The notes: a model not told the origin generated them from the sequence alone. A DNA stretch of 64,000 bases from JAXDBM01 sp963709485 (GCA_963709485.1 CAVPWE010000004.1:24397-88396), one strand, 5' to 3'; shown: positions 49,856 to 58,324, counted from the stretch's first letter. Program-made: numbers and translations.

Positions 49856-50140
49856 ATGTGCAGGGATGAAATGAATCATTTACTGGATTGCGTTTCCGGT
49901 GTCCTGATCCGCTGTTTCCTTCTCTCTTTTGCGCTCCTGCTTGTATGGTTCCTGTTCTTTCTGCTGGGGGGCGAGCAGGGCTATCGGATCCATTCCCAGT
50001 GGTTCGATCTGAGCCGGCGCGAGTATGACCTGCTGTCCTACTACGGAATGGCGTTCATGAAGATGTGCGCCATCCTGTTCTTCCTGTTCCCCTATATTGC
50101 CGTCCGGCTGGTGCTGCGAAAGAGCGGGAAGATCGTGTAA
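49856..50140 (+). CDS. small two-helix membrane protein (DUF6868-like)
   Basis: A 94-residue membrane protein with a helix at about 16-38 (LIRCFLLSFALLLVWFLFFLLGG) and another near 70-90 (MKMCAILFFLFPYIAVRLVL), separated by HSQWFDLSRREYDLLSYYGMA. This pattern resembles the small DUF6868 family. AAAGGAGG precedes the ATG at 49856. It follows the metallopeptidase gene by 48 bases. Function unknown. Confidence 0.7.
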   Translation: MCRDEMNHLLDCVSGVLIRCFLLSFALLLVWFLFFLLGGEQGYRIHSQWFDLSRREYDLLSYYGMAFMKMCAILFFLFPYIAVRLVLRKSGKIV

Positions 50141-50268
50141 AGGCCGGATGGCGGGGTCGGGCATGCTCCGCCGGGTGATGTGCCGGTTGATGACCGCCGG
50201 GCCGCCGGTTCGGGTCGTGCAGCGGATCCCCGCGGATGTGCACGCCGGGGGGCCGGGACCGGCCTTCC

Positions 50269-51696
50269 TCACAGTGTGGAGAACGGATGTTCCGTTCGGG
50301 CCGCACCGGTCCGGATGGCCGTTTCGGTGACTGCCCTGGCGACCCTTTCCTGCACCTGCCGGTCGAAGATGCTGGGGATGATGTAGTCTTCCCGCAACTC
50401 ATGCGCGTTCACGCCGGTGGCGATGGCATGGGCTGCGGCCAGGAGCATGTCCTGGCTGATGTCCCGGGCATGGCAGTCCAGCAACCCCCTGAACAGACCC
50501 GGAAAACAGAGCACGTTGTTGATCTGGTTGTAATAGTCGGATCGCCCGGTGGCCACGACTCTGGCGTATTTCTGGGCCTCTTCGGGCATGATCTCCGGTA
50601 TGGGGTTGGCCATGGCAAAAACAATGGGGTCCTTTGCCATTTTACGGATGTCCCTGGCATGCACCACATCGGGCTGCGAAAGGCCGAGAAAGACATCTGC
50701 CCCCCGAAGGGCCTTTGCCAGCGGCCCCCGGATTCCGTCCGGATTCGTCACGGCCGCGATTTCCTCCTTGACGGGGTTCATGTTTTCCTGCCGGCCCCGG
50801 TAAAGCGCGCCGCTGCGGTCGCAGCCGATGATTCGCTTCACGCCCGATGACAGGAGCAGGCGGATGGCGGCCACGCCGGCGGCGCCGAGGCCGTTGACGA
50901 CCATGGTGATGTCTTCCGGTTTCTTTTCCACAATCTTCAAAGCGTTGATCAGCCCGGCGAGGATGACGACGGCCGTGCCGTGCTGGTCATCATGGAAAAC
51001 GGGAATGTCGAGCTCCTTCTTCAGCCGAGACTCGATTTCAAAGCACCGCGGGGCGGAAATGTCCTCCAGGTTGATGCCGCCGAAGCCGGGGGAGATCCAT
51101 TTTACGGCACTGACAATCTCGTCGGGATCCCTGGTATCCAGGCAGATCGGGAAGGCATTGACGCCGCCGAAGGCCTTGAAAAGCATTGCCTTGCCTTCCA
51201 TGACGGGCATCGCGGCGGCGGGTCCGATATCGCCCAGGCCAAGCACCGCCGTGCCGTCCGTAACGATGGCGATGGTGTTTCTCTTGATCGTCAGCTCATA
51301 GGCGCGGTCCGGGTTTTCGCGGATGGCCAGAGAAACCCGGGCAACGCCCGGTGTGTAGACGGTGGAAAGGTCGGCGCGGGTTTTCAGGGGGAGCCTGTTG
51401 CGGATCTCGATCTTTCCCCCCTGATGGGCCATGAAAGTGCGGTCGGCCACGCGGATCACGTCAATTCCGCTGATCTTTTTCAGGTTTTCCACGATCCGGT
51501 TTTCCATCTCCGGATTGGCAGCCGTGATGGTCACATCCCGGATGATGCGGCCTTCCCGGGTGCCGGCGATGTCGATGGCGCCAATGTCGCCGCCCGCCCT
51601 GCCGATGGCGGATGCGACCCTTCCCAGCATGCCCGGTTTGTTCACGATTTCCAGGCGGACCAGAATCCCGTATCTGAGTTTTGCCGTGTGCATCAT
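50269..51696 (-). CDS. NAD(P)-dependent malic enzyme with N-terminal ACT domain
   Basis: A 475-residue oxidative malate decarboxylase. An ACT domain occupies residues 1-85 (LVRLEIVNKPGMLGRVASAIGRAGGDIGAID). The malic enzyme core shows DLSTVYTPGVARVSLAI, GLGDIGPAAAMPVMEGKAMLFKAFGGVNAFPICLDT, FGGINLEDISAPRCFEIE, HDDQHGTAVVILAG and the NAD-binding GLGAAGVAAIRLLL. It makes pyruvate and CO2 from malate, or the reverse. The ACT domain suggests amino acid feedback. GGGAGG precedes the ATG pair. Divergent from the selenoprotein-aldolase cluster. Confidence 0.94.
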   Translation of the reverse strand: MMHTAKLRYGILVRLEIVNKPGMLGRVASAIGRAGGDIGAIDIAGTREGRIIRDVTITAANPEMENRIVENLKKISGIDVIRVADRTFMAHQGGKIEIRNRLPLKTRADLSTVYTPGVARVSLAIRENPDRAYELTIKRNTIAIVTDGTAVLGLGDIGPAAAMPVMEGKAMLFKAFGGVNAFPICLDTRDPDEIVSAVKWISPGFGGINLEDISAPRCFEIESRLKKELDIPVFHDDQHGTAVVILAGLINALKIVEKKPEDITMVVNGLGAAGVAAIRLLLSSGVKRIIGCDRSGALYRGRQENMNPVKEEIAAVTNPDGIRGPLAKALRGADVFLGLSQPDVVHARDIRKMAKDPIVFAMANPIPEIMPEEAQKYARVVATGRSDYYNQINNVLCFPGLFRGLLDCHARDISQDMLLAAAHAIATGVNAHELREDYIIPSIFDRQVQERVARAVTETAIRTGAARTEHPFSTL

Positions 51697-51846
51697 TTGA
51701 AGGGGCCTCCCTGCTGTTTGGCCACAAGGTATGGCTTTTCAGAAAATTTTTCAATCGCATTTCTTGGAAGTATTTCCTTGCGGAGCACAAGGAAGGGATT
51801 GCAGGCCCGGCCGGAAGCTGATATGAATTCTCGGAGAGGTGCATGC

Positions 51847-52020
51847 ATGGATTCGATATGGATTCTGATCGTCGTGGTTGCGGTGTGGCTCTTTCTCCAG
51901 GCTTACCTGCTGCCCAGGCTGGGTGTGTCCACCTGACTGAAGCCCGGCTGCCGGTCGGCGGACGAGGACAAACCCGCATCGATTCAAGTCAAGGCCGGAA
52001 AAGACGAACCGGCCGGATAA
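51847..52020 (+). CDS. candidate selenoprotein: 57-residue single-helix membrane protein with in-frame UGA
   Basis: The ATG at 51847 has GGAGAGG 7 bases ahead. The first 29 codons encode one hydrophobic helix (SIWILIVVVAVWLFLQAYLL) and PRLGVST. The TGA at 51934-51936 would normally stop it, but the frame continues for 27 more codons (LKPGCRSADEDKPASIQVK...) to a TAA at 52018-52020. Reading UGA as selenocysteine gives T-U-L-K-P-G-C, a redox-type U-x4-C. Sixteen bases after the TGA a 5-bp stem carries a GGUC loop, like a bacterial SECIS. The helix would place the Sec-Cys pair just outside the membrane on one face. A 29-residue product ending at the TGA is the alternative. It lies 24 bases before the aldolase gene. 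Confidence 0.6.
51943..51966 (+). promoter_or_regulatory. SECIS-like hairpin
   Basis: CTGCC (51948-51952) pairs with GGCGG (51957-51961) around a GGTC loop (51953-51956), with further partial pairing of CCG-type bases outside. The loop starts 16 bases after the UGA. E. coli fdhF has GGUC in a loop at a similar distance. The stem has one G-U pair. Confidence 0.5.
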
Positions 52021-52044
52021 CGATAATCTGTCAGGAGGCTTTTT

Positions 52045-52836
52045 ATGGACTGGGGAATGGAAAACCGGATGTCGCGGCTGATCCAGCCGGACGGGCACTG
52101 CTTTTTTCTGCCCATCGATCACGGCTACTTTCAGGGACCGACGTCCTGTCTGGAAAAGCCGGGGGAGACCATCGCGCCGCTCCTTCCCTACTGCGACGCG
52201 CTGTTCGTGACCCGGGGCGTTTTGCGTGCTGCTGTACCGGCCGCAGGGAGCAAGCCCGTCATCCTTCGGGTATCCGGGGGATCGAGCGTCGTGGGCCGCG
52301 ACCTCGCCAATGAGAGCCTGACCACGTCGATCGAGGAAATCCTCCGCCTCAACGCGACCGCCGTGGGCATGTCCGTCTTTGTGGGGAGCGATTACGAGAA
52401 GGAATCCCTGCTCAACCTGGCCGAGCTGGTCAACCAGTGCGAAGACTTCGGCATCCCCGTCATGGCCGTCACGGCGGTGGGCAAGGAGCTGGAAAAGCGG
52501 GACGCGCGCTACCTGTCCCTTTGCTGCCGGATCGCGGCGGAGCTCGGCGCCCGCGTCGTCAAGACCTACTGGTGTCGGGATTTCGACAAGGTTGTCTGCG
52601 GCTGCCCGGTGCCGGTCGTCATGGCCGGGGGGCCCAAGTGCGAAACGGAGCTGGAGGTCATGGAATTCGTCTACGACGGCATGCAGAACGGCGCCATCGG
52701 GCTCAACCTCGGCCGGAACGTCTGGCAGAACCCCCATCCCGTCGCGATGATGCAGGCGCTCCGGGCCATCATCCACGAGAACAAAACCGCCAGAGAGGCC
52801 TGGGAGCTGTTCAACGCGCTCAAACAGAAACCATAG
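52045..52836 (+). CDS. DhnA/LsrF-type class I aldolase family protein
   Basis: A 263-residue TIM-barrel enzyme similar to DhnA-type fructose-bisphosphate aldolases and to LsrF, the thiolase of AI-2 degradation. Segments are CFFLPIDHGYFQGPTSCLEKPGETIAPLLPYCDALFVTRGVLR, VGMSVFVGSDYEKESL and a Schiff-base Lys173 in GARVVKTYWCRDF, then VPVVMAGGPK and GAIGLNLGRNVWQ at the phosphate site. The preferred substrate is unknown. The gene is behind AGGAGG and leads an alcohol dehydrogenase and a class II aldolase, suggesting sugar-like compound degradation. Confidence 0.85.
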   Translation: MDWGMENRMSRLIQPDGHCFFLPIDHGYFQGPTSCLEKPGETIAPLLPYCDALFVTRGVLRAAVPAAGSKPVILRVSGGSSVVGRDLANESLTTSIEEILRLNATAVGMSVFVGSDYEKESLLNLAELVNQCEDFGIPVMAVTAVGKELEKRDARYLSLCCRIAAELGARVVKTYWCRDFDKVVCGCPVPVVMAGGPKCETELEVMEFVYDGMQNGAIGLNLGRNVWQNPHPVAMMQALRAIIHENKTAREAWELFNALKQKP

Positions 52837-52870
52837 GAATCCAGGCGGCTGAGCAAGCAACAGGAACTGG

Positions 52871-53938
52871 ATGTGTGATGTGAATGTCGCCATGGCCGAA
52901 GAATTGAGGATGATGCGCACCGCCGTCTATTACAGCAACAATGATATCCGGCTGGAGGAGCGGCCGGTGCCGGCGGTCGGGGCGGGCGAGATCCTGGTCA
53001 AGGTCATGGCCAGCGGGATCTGCGGCAGCGACGTCATGGAGTGGTACCGGATCAAAAAGGCGCCGCTCGTGCTGGGCCATGAGATCGCCGGTGTGATCGC
53101 CGCGGTCGGCGAGGGTGTTTCCCGCTACGAAGTCGGCGACCGGGTCTTCGTTTCCCACCACATCCCCTGCAATACCTGCCATTACTGCCTGCGCGGCTGC
53201 CATACCGCCTGTGAGACACTGCACACGACCAACTACGATCCAGGAGGCTTTTCCGAGTACATCCGCATTCCCCGCCTCAACGTGGATCGCGGGGTATTTG
53301 TCCTGCCCGACGGGGTTTCCTTCGACGCGGGCGTTTTCGTCGAGCCGCTTGCCTGCGTGGTCCGCGGCCAGCGGATCGCCGCACTCCAGCCAGGCCAGGC
53401 GGTGCTGATCCTGGGAAGCGGCATTTCCGGGCTGCTCCACCTGCTTCTCGCCCGAACCCTCGGAGCGGGGCGCATCATCACAACGGACGTCAGCGACTAC
53501 CGCCTGGAGATGGCCCGGCGGCTGGGCGCGGATGCCGCGATCGATGCGCGGGAGGATGTCCCGGCCCGCCTGCGCGAGATCAACGACGGACGGCTGGCCG
53601 ATCTGGTGATCGTCTGCACCGGCGCCCTGTCGGCTTTCAAACAGGCCCTGGGGTCCGTCGACCGCGGCGGCGCCATTCTCTGTTTTGCGACAACGGAGCC
53701 GGGCGTGGACTTGCCCGTGCCCATCAATGAATTCTGGCGCAATGAAATCAAGCTGATGCCTTCCTACGGCAACAGCCCGCTGGACGCGATTCAGGCCATC
53801 GAGCTGATCCGTTCCGGGCGTGTCCCCGTCGAAAAGATGATCACCCACCGGCTGCCGCTGGAGAAGACCGGAGAGGGGTTCCGCCTGGTCGCGGAAGGCG
53901 GGGAATCGATGAAGGTGATCATCGAGCCTCAGAAGTAG
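52871..53938 (+). CDS. zinc-dependent alcohol dehydrogenase (MDR family)
   Basis: A 355-residue medium-chain dehydrogenase. Catalytic zinc residues are in ASGICGSDVMEWY and LGHEIAGVIAAVGEGVSRYEVGDRVF, the structural zinc in CNTCHYCLRGCHTAC, and NAD binding in ILGSGISGLLHLLLARTLGAGRIITTDVSDYRLEMA. It resembles sorbitol/threonine dehydrogenases. Likely oxidises a polyol or hydroxyl group in the same pathway as the aldolases around it. The start at 52871 has AGGA ahead; internal ATGs at 52892 and 52913 are possible. It lies 34 bases after the aldolase. Confidence 0.9.
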   Translation: MCDVNVAMAEELRMMRTAVYYSNNDIRLEERPVPAVGAGEILVKVMASGICGSDVMEWYRIKKAPLVLGHEIAGVIAAVGEGVSRYEVGDRVFVSHHIPCNTCHYCLRGCHTACETLHTTNYDPGGFSEYIRIPRLNVDRGVFVLPDGVSFDAGVFVEPLACVVRGQRIAALQPGQAVLILGSGISGLLHLLLARTLGAGRIITTDVSDYRLEMARRLGADAAIDAREDVPARLREINDGRLADLVIVCTGALSAFKQALGSVDRGGAILCFATTEPGVDLPVPINEFWRNEIKLMPSYGNSPLDAIQAIELIRSGRVPVEKMITHRLPLEKTGEGFRLVAEGGESMKVIIEPQK

Positions 53939-54028
53939 GGGCGGGGCGCACAGATGCCGGGCGAAGGAGGCGCCGGGTTCGCTCCGGAAGAGGCGCAGAC
54001 CGGCGGCCGCCTTGTTGGGTGCTCCCTC

Positions 54029-55183
54029 ATGAAAAAAAGCCTTCAGAAATATGAGGAAAAGCTGGTCCGGGCCGGCCTCGCCGAAAAGGGCGGCGTCCTG
54101 ATCGGCGTACGCAGGACCGAAACGACCTGGAACCGTGAAGATGCCGCTTGCAAAGTCCTGGAAAAGGTCATGGCCGGTACCGGCAAGCGGGCGATCCTGT
54201 TTGCGGAGCCGGCGGAGCCCTACCGGACGATCATCGACTACCTCGCCGAAACGTCGGCCGGCGTGATTTATCCCCGGGATTTCGAGACGCGGATATTCCT
54301 GCAGGACCTGCCGGTCCTGCAGGCATTCGACGATCGCGCCATCGCAGCCGCCCTGCGGACGAGAAGAAGCGTCATTGTAGCCGGACGTGGCATTGTGACC
54401 TTCGGGAAGGAAAGCCCCGAACGGGCCTTTGTCATGTGCAGCTCCGTCTGTTTTGCCAGTTTCGTCAAATTCTTTTCCGACACCCTCCACCACGCCCGCC
54501 ACAACAGCCTGGACAGCCGCCGCAGGGAGGTGTTCCGGCGCGTCGTGGACCGACTCGATCCCCTGCCTGCGGCGATCGTCGCGCTGAGGAAAGGCTCCTT
54601 TGAAACGACGGATCAGGCCCGGGCCGCCATGGAAGAGGCGGGGCGGTTGATGGTGGCGGAGCGCCTCGTCGATTCCAATTTTGGCAACATCTCCTACTTC
54701 GCCGATCCCGTGCTTTACATCAGCCGCAAGGGTGGCGCCCTGGATGAACTGAGCGGCGGGATCGTCGCCGTCCCGCTTGACGGCGCCTCCGCGCCGCCGG
54801 ACACGGCATCGACCGAGTTTCCCGCCCACCGGGAGATCGTCCGCGCAACGGGCAATCGCGCCGTCCTGCACGGGCACCCGAAATTCTCCGTAATCCTGTC
54901 CATGGACTGCGAACGGGAGGATTGCCCGGGCCGGGATTCCTGCCATTCCCGCTGTCCGGAGAAGCGGTTTGCGGGGGATGTCCCGGTCGTATCGGGAGAG
55001 GCGGGGGCCGGGCCGTTCGGCCTGTGCCATACGGTGCCCCCGGCCATGCGGGACCATCGCGGAGTCATCGTCTACGGGCACGGCCTGTTCACAGCCGGGA
55101 AGGATGATTTCAACGAGGCCTATGAGCGACTGGTCCGGATCGAAAGCGACTGCCGCCGGGCCTATTTTCAGCGTGTCGCATGA
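54029..55183 (+). CDS. class II aldolase/adducin family protein with N-terminal extension and Cys insert
   Basis: A 384-residue protein. Its C-terminal half is a class II aldolase domain: ERLVDSNFGNISYFADPVLYISRKGGALDEL, AHREIVRATGNRAVLHGHPKFSVILS and GVIVYGHGLFTAGKDDFNEAYERL, with His residues for a metal. An insertion has four Cys (CEREDCPGRDSCHSRC) and may bind zinc or Fe-S. The N-terminal half (KYEEKLVRAGLAEKGGVLIGVRRTET) is not a known domain to me. The frame opens at 53954, but those 25 codons look unlike protein, so the ATG at 54029 is preferred. Its stop overlaps the regulator ATG. Confidence 0.8.
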   Translation: MKKSLQKYEEKLVRAGLAEKGGVLIGVRRTETTWNREDAACKVLEKVMAGTGKRAILFAEPAEPYRTIIDYLAETSAGVIYPRDFETRIFLQDLPVLQAFDDRAIAAALRTRRSVIVAGRGIVTFGKESPERAFVMCSSVCFASFVKFFSDTLHHARHNSLDSRRREVFRRVVDRLDPLPAAIVALRKGSFETTDQARAAMEEAGRLMVAERLVDSNFGNISYFADPVLYISRKGGALDELSGGIVAVPLDGASAPPDTASTEFPAHREIVRATGNRAVLHGHPKFSVILSMDCEREDCPGRDSCHSRCPEKRFAGDVPVVSGEAGAGPFGLCHTVPPAMRDHRGVIVYGHGLFTAGKDDFNEAYERLVRIESDCRRAYFQRVA

Positions 55184-56505
55184 AGGATCCGGAAAAAACA
55201 AAAGAGCGGCTTGCCGGCGAGCTGAAGCGCCTGCGCCGGCGGATTGCCGATCTGAAGGCGGAGGAAGTTCGACGCAGGCGGGCCGAGGAGGCGCTGCGGA
55301 CCTCAGAGGAAAAGTACCGGAGCGTTGTCGACCATATCGGCGTCGGCGTCTCGCTGATCAGCCCGGCCATGGAGATCCTGACCCTGAACCGCCAGATGCA
55401 GATGTGGTTTCCGGACATCGACATATCCCGTCGCCCGGTCTGCTACCGGGCCTTCAACGACCCCCCGCGCGAGGATGTCTGCTCCTACTGCCCGACCTGC
55501 AGGACCCTGCGGGACGGGCAGGTTCATGAATCGATTGCCGACACGCCCCGGGGACGTGAAGTCAGGCAGTACCGGATTATTTCCTCCCCCATCAAGGATC
55601 CGGACGGGCGGGTCGTGGCGGCCATCGAGATGGTGGACGACATCACCGATGCCAGGCGGGCCCAGGAGCAACTGCGGGAATCGGAGGCCAAGTACCGCAC
55701 CATCTTCGAAAATACCGGCGCGGCAACGCTGATCCTCGAGGAGGACATGACCATTTCCCTGGTCAACACCGAATTCGAGAAGCAGTCGGGCTATGCCAAG
55801 GCGGAAGTGGAGGGGCTGAAGAACTGGCAGGACATTGTCGCCGGTGAAGACCTGGAGCGGATGAAGGGCTACCACCTGCTGAGGCGGGAGGATGCCGATG
55901 CGGCCCCGAGAAATTACGAGTTCCGTTTTGTCACCCGCAAGGGCGAAATCAGAGATGTCTTTATCACCATCGCCATGATTCCGGGTACCGGGCGGAGCGT
56001 GGCGTCGCTGTTGAACATCACCGAGCGCAAGCAGGCAGAATCGGCATTGAGGCAGCGGGAGCAGGAACTGTCCCTGAAAACCCAGAACCTGGAGGACCTC
56101 AACACGGCCCTGACCGTTCTGCTGAAGCGCCGGGAGGAGGACAAGAGCGAACTGGAGGAAAAGGTCATGGCCAACGTGAAGGAACTGATCATGCCGTACC
56201 TCGAAAAGCTGAAGGGCAGCCGCCTGGACGCCCGCACGGCGGCGCTGGTCGGCATCCTGGAGGCCAATCTGGAAAACATCATCTCCCCCTTTACCCGCAA
56301 GCTGTCCTGGAAATACCTGTACCTGACCCCCCGGGAGATCCAGGTGGCCAACCTGATCCGTGAAGGGAAGACCACCAAGGAAATCGCAGAACTCATGAAC
56401 GTCGCCACCAGCGCCGTCGACACCCACCGTTTCCACATCCGGAAAAAGCTGGGACTGAACAACAAAAAGCTCAACCTCCGCTCCTACCTCGCCACGCTTG
56501 GATAA
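55180..56505 (+). CDS. PAS-domain LuxR-type transcriptional regulator
   Basis: A 441-residue cytosolic regulator: an N-terminal coiled coil, PAS domain 1 (residues 45-155) containing CYRAFNDPPREDVCSYCPTC, PAS domain 2 (165-285) ending LLNITERKQAE, a coiled coil and a LuxR-type HTH at the C-terminus (LTPREIQVANLIREGKTTKEIAELMNVATSAVDTHRFHIRKKLGL). The Cys cluster C-x12-C-x2-C-x2-C in PAS 1 suggests a metal or Fe-S redox sensor. It overlaps the class II aldolase by four bases, so it probably regulates that cluster. No receiver domain is present. Confidence 0.9.
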   Translation: MKDPEKTKERLAGELKRLRRRIADLKAEEVRRRRAEEALRTSEEKYRSVVDHIGVGVSLISPAMEILTLNRQMQMWFPDIDISRRPVCYRAFNDPPREDVCSYCPTCRTLRDGQVHESIADTPRGREVRQYRIISSPIKDPDGRVVAAIEMVDDITDARRAQEQLRESEAKYRTIFENTGAATLILEEDMTISLVNTEFEKQSGYAKAEVEGLKNWQDIVAGEDLERMKGYHLLRREDADAAPRNYEFRFVTRKGEIRDVFITIAMIPGTGRSVASLLNITERKQAESALRQREQELSLKTQNLEDLNTALTVLLKRREEDKSELEEKVMANVKELIMPYLEKLKGSRLDARTAALVGILEANLENIISPFTRKLSWKYLYLTPREIQVANLIREGKTTKEIAELMNVATSAVDTHRFHIRKKLGLNNKKLNLRSYLATLG

Positions 56506-56621
56506 TATGGAGATCTTATCCATATTAACTCCATGATCATTCAATATTCCATTTCAGCATAACTGTGACATAGAAACACCCAAAATCTGTCTTTGCAGAC
56601 AAACTTATGGAGGGTGTGGAA

Positions 56622-57194
56622 ATGGGTACAACAGTGGAAGGCATGAAACAGACGGATCCGGGACTCATGTTTTTTCGGGGTTCCGATGCCGGTATGGAAA
56701 TCATGTCGAAGAATTTCAAGATCTTCAACAGCATCAACGATTCATGGGCGGATTTCCTGAGGCGTTCCGCCGGGGAAGGCAGGGGGGAAAATGCGGGGAA
56801 GGATCTTCCGTTGCAAAAAGCAACGGAATTCTGGCAGCAGTGGCCGGCGCAGGCGCTTCTGCGCTTTGCCTCATCCGCGGGGACCCTGAAAGAGTGCATG
56901 CAGTATTGCGTCGGACGGCAGAAAACGTACACGGACCTGGGGATCGCCTGGCTGAACTGCCTGCAGAAAATGACGCAGGCATGCCGGGAGGCAAGGCAGA
57001 ACGGCAGCGGGCCGGCCGAAGCATGGACGGGCTGCCTGAAGGCGTGGGGGGATTTTAACGAGGCCGAGGTGGCTTTTGCGACGGAGCGCATGAAATCCTT
57101 TTTCCAGCTTCTTGCGGCCATGACGCCGAAAGAAAAGCCGGCAGAACCCAAAGAAGCCGCGGGCATGAAAGAGGGAAAAACGTCCAGGGCCTGA
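56622..57194 (+). CDS. phasin-like helical protein
   Basis: A 190-residue soluble helical protein (MEIMSKNFKIFNSINDSWADFLRRS, KATEFWQQWPAQALLRFASSAGTLKECMQYCVGRQKTYTDLGIAWLNCLQ, EAEVAFATERMKSFFQLLAAM) similar in pattern to phasins and PhaE-type PHA synthase subunits, which coat or stabilise polyhydroxyalkanoate granules. No phaC gene is in the window. A GGAGGG precedes the ATG at 56622. It sits alone after the regulator and is followed by a large hairpin. Confidence 0.5.
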   Translation: MGTTVEGMKQTDPGLMFFRGSDAGMEIMSKNFKIFNSINDSWADFLRRSAGEGRGENAGKDLPLQKATEFWQQWPAQALLRFASSAGTLKECMQYCVGRQKTYTDLGIAWLNCLQKMTQACREARQNGSGPAEAWTGCLKAWGDFNEAEVAFATERMKSFFQLLAAMTPKEKPAEPKEAAGMKEGKTSRA

Positions 57195-57637
57195 ACCGGT
57201 CCGCCCTTGTTGCATACCGTTATAAACGCACAGGGGGGTGGAGGGGCAGGGGTGATGTCCCGAAGGGATGATCACCCCTGCAATCCCCCTGTCATCCGGC
57301 CTGGCCGGCGGCACAGAGCCTTTCTTGTCGCTTGGCAGCTCCCGTTCCCGGCCGGCGCCGTTCACGCCGCCCTTCTTTAAATTCTTGCCAATTTGACGAA
57401 ATCCAATTAAATCAGCCATCAGATCCACCGGCCGGACGCAGGAAGCAATCACTCGATTCATTCCCGATCACGGACGCCGCATATTCCGCATCGCGCCCGG
57501 GAGGCCGCGCGGGAGCCGCGAAAATATAGATTGCCACGGCCAGCAAAAATGGATAAAAGACTTCCGCGTAGTCCTTGTACCATCCTTGCAAAAGTTCCGG
57601 CGGCGTGAGGCGCGACGTATCGTGAAGGGGTGTGGCG
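57195..57637. other. intergenic region with a large hairpin
   Basis: The 443-base gap contains a long inverted repeat at 57231-57291. The outer arms CAGGGGG/CCCCCTG enclose GCAGGGGTGAT/ATCACCCCTGC, then TCCC-GAA-GGGA. It would form a very stable RNA hairpin but lacks a T run. The rest shows no ORF with a ribosome-binding site; one weak -10 (AAATATAGAT, near 57520) may serve the acyltransferase. Confidence 0.4.
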
Positions 57638-58288
57638 ATGTCGAAAAAATTCAGGCCGTTCTTGACCTACCGGCCCGTCTTGTACCTGCTCTATCGGTTC
57701 ATCCGTCTCTACTCCTGGACCTTTCGTTTCACCGTCGAGAACGAGCATGCATGGATGGACTGCCTGAAAGGCGGCGGGAAGGTCCTCCTCTGCACCTGGC
57801 ATCAGCAGTTTTTCTCCGCGATCCGCCACTTCAAGACCTACAGCGCCTTCAAGCCCAGCCTGATGATCAGCAAGAGCTTTGACGGAGAGATCATTACCGG
57901 CGTGGCCGAAAGAACGGGATGGCGGACCGTCCGGGGCTCCTCTTCCACGGACGGCGGCAAGGCCCTGAAGGCCATGATCGAAAACCTGAACGGTTCGGGT
58001 CTGGCCGCGCACATCCTGGACGGACCCAGGGGGCCCGCCGGACGGGTGAAGGCCGGCGCAATCCAGCTTGCGCTGGTGACAGATGCCGTGGTCGTCCCCT
58101 TCTACACGACCGCGGACAGGGCCTGGTATTTCAAAAGCTGGGACACCTTCATGCTTCCCAAGCCCTTCTCCAGGGTGACCCTCCGTTTCGGAGAGATGAT
58201 CCGTTTCGAAGCGGTGCGTCGTGAAGGTGATTTTGAAGCCCGGAGGCTTGAACTCGAAAATATCATGCTTCCGGGACTGATTAAATGA
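57638..58288 (+). CDS. lysophospholipid acyltransferase-like protein (DUF374)
   Basis: A 216-residue membrane-linked protein with the DUF374 pattern of LPLAT proteins: LLCTWHQQFFSAIRHFKTYSAFKPSLMISKSFDGEIITGVAERTGWRTVRGSSSTDGGKALKAMI, then AAHILDGPRGPAGRVKAGAIQLALVTDAVVVPFYTTADRAW and a closing KPFSRVTLRFGEMIRF. It transfers an acyl chain, perhaps to lipid A or a lysophospholipid. The ATG at 57638 follows AAGGGG; a GTG two codons earlier is possible. Confidence 0.82.
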   Translation: MSKKFRPFLTYRPVLYLLYRFIRLYSWTFRFTVENEHAWMDCLKGGGKVLLCTWHQQFFSAIRHFKTYSAFKPSLMISKSFDGEIITGVAERTGWRTVRGSSSTDGGKALKAMIENLNGSGLAAHILDGPRGPAGRVKAGAIQLALVTDAVVVPFYTTADRAWYFKSWDTFMLPKPFSRVTLRFGEMIRFEAVRREGDFEARRLELENIMLPGLIK

Positions 58289-58324
58289 GGCCTTGAGCAT
58301 CCGAGCCGTCTGAGGAGTTTCGCC

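Noticed and set aside
51721..51846. Sigma-54 promoter before the selenoprotein/aldolase cluster
   Set aside because: TTGGAAGTATTTCCTTGC resembles one, but the GG and GC are 14 rather than 12 bases apart.
52820..55201. 793-codon open frame on the minus strand
   Set aside because: Antisense of the dehydrogenase and class II aldolase genes, which both have clear motifs and ribosome-binding sites.
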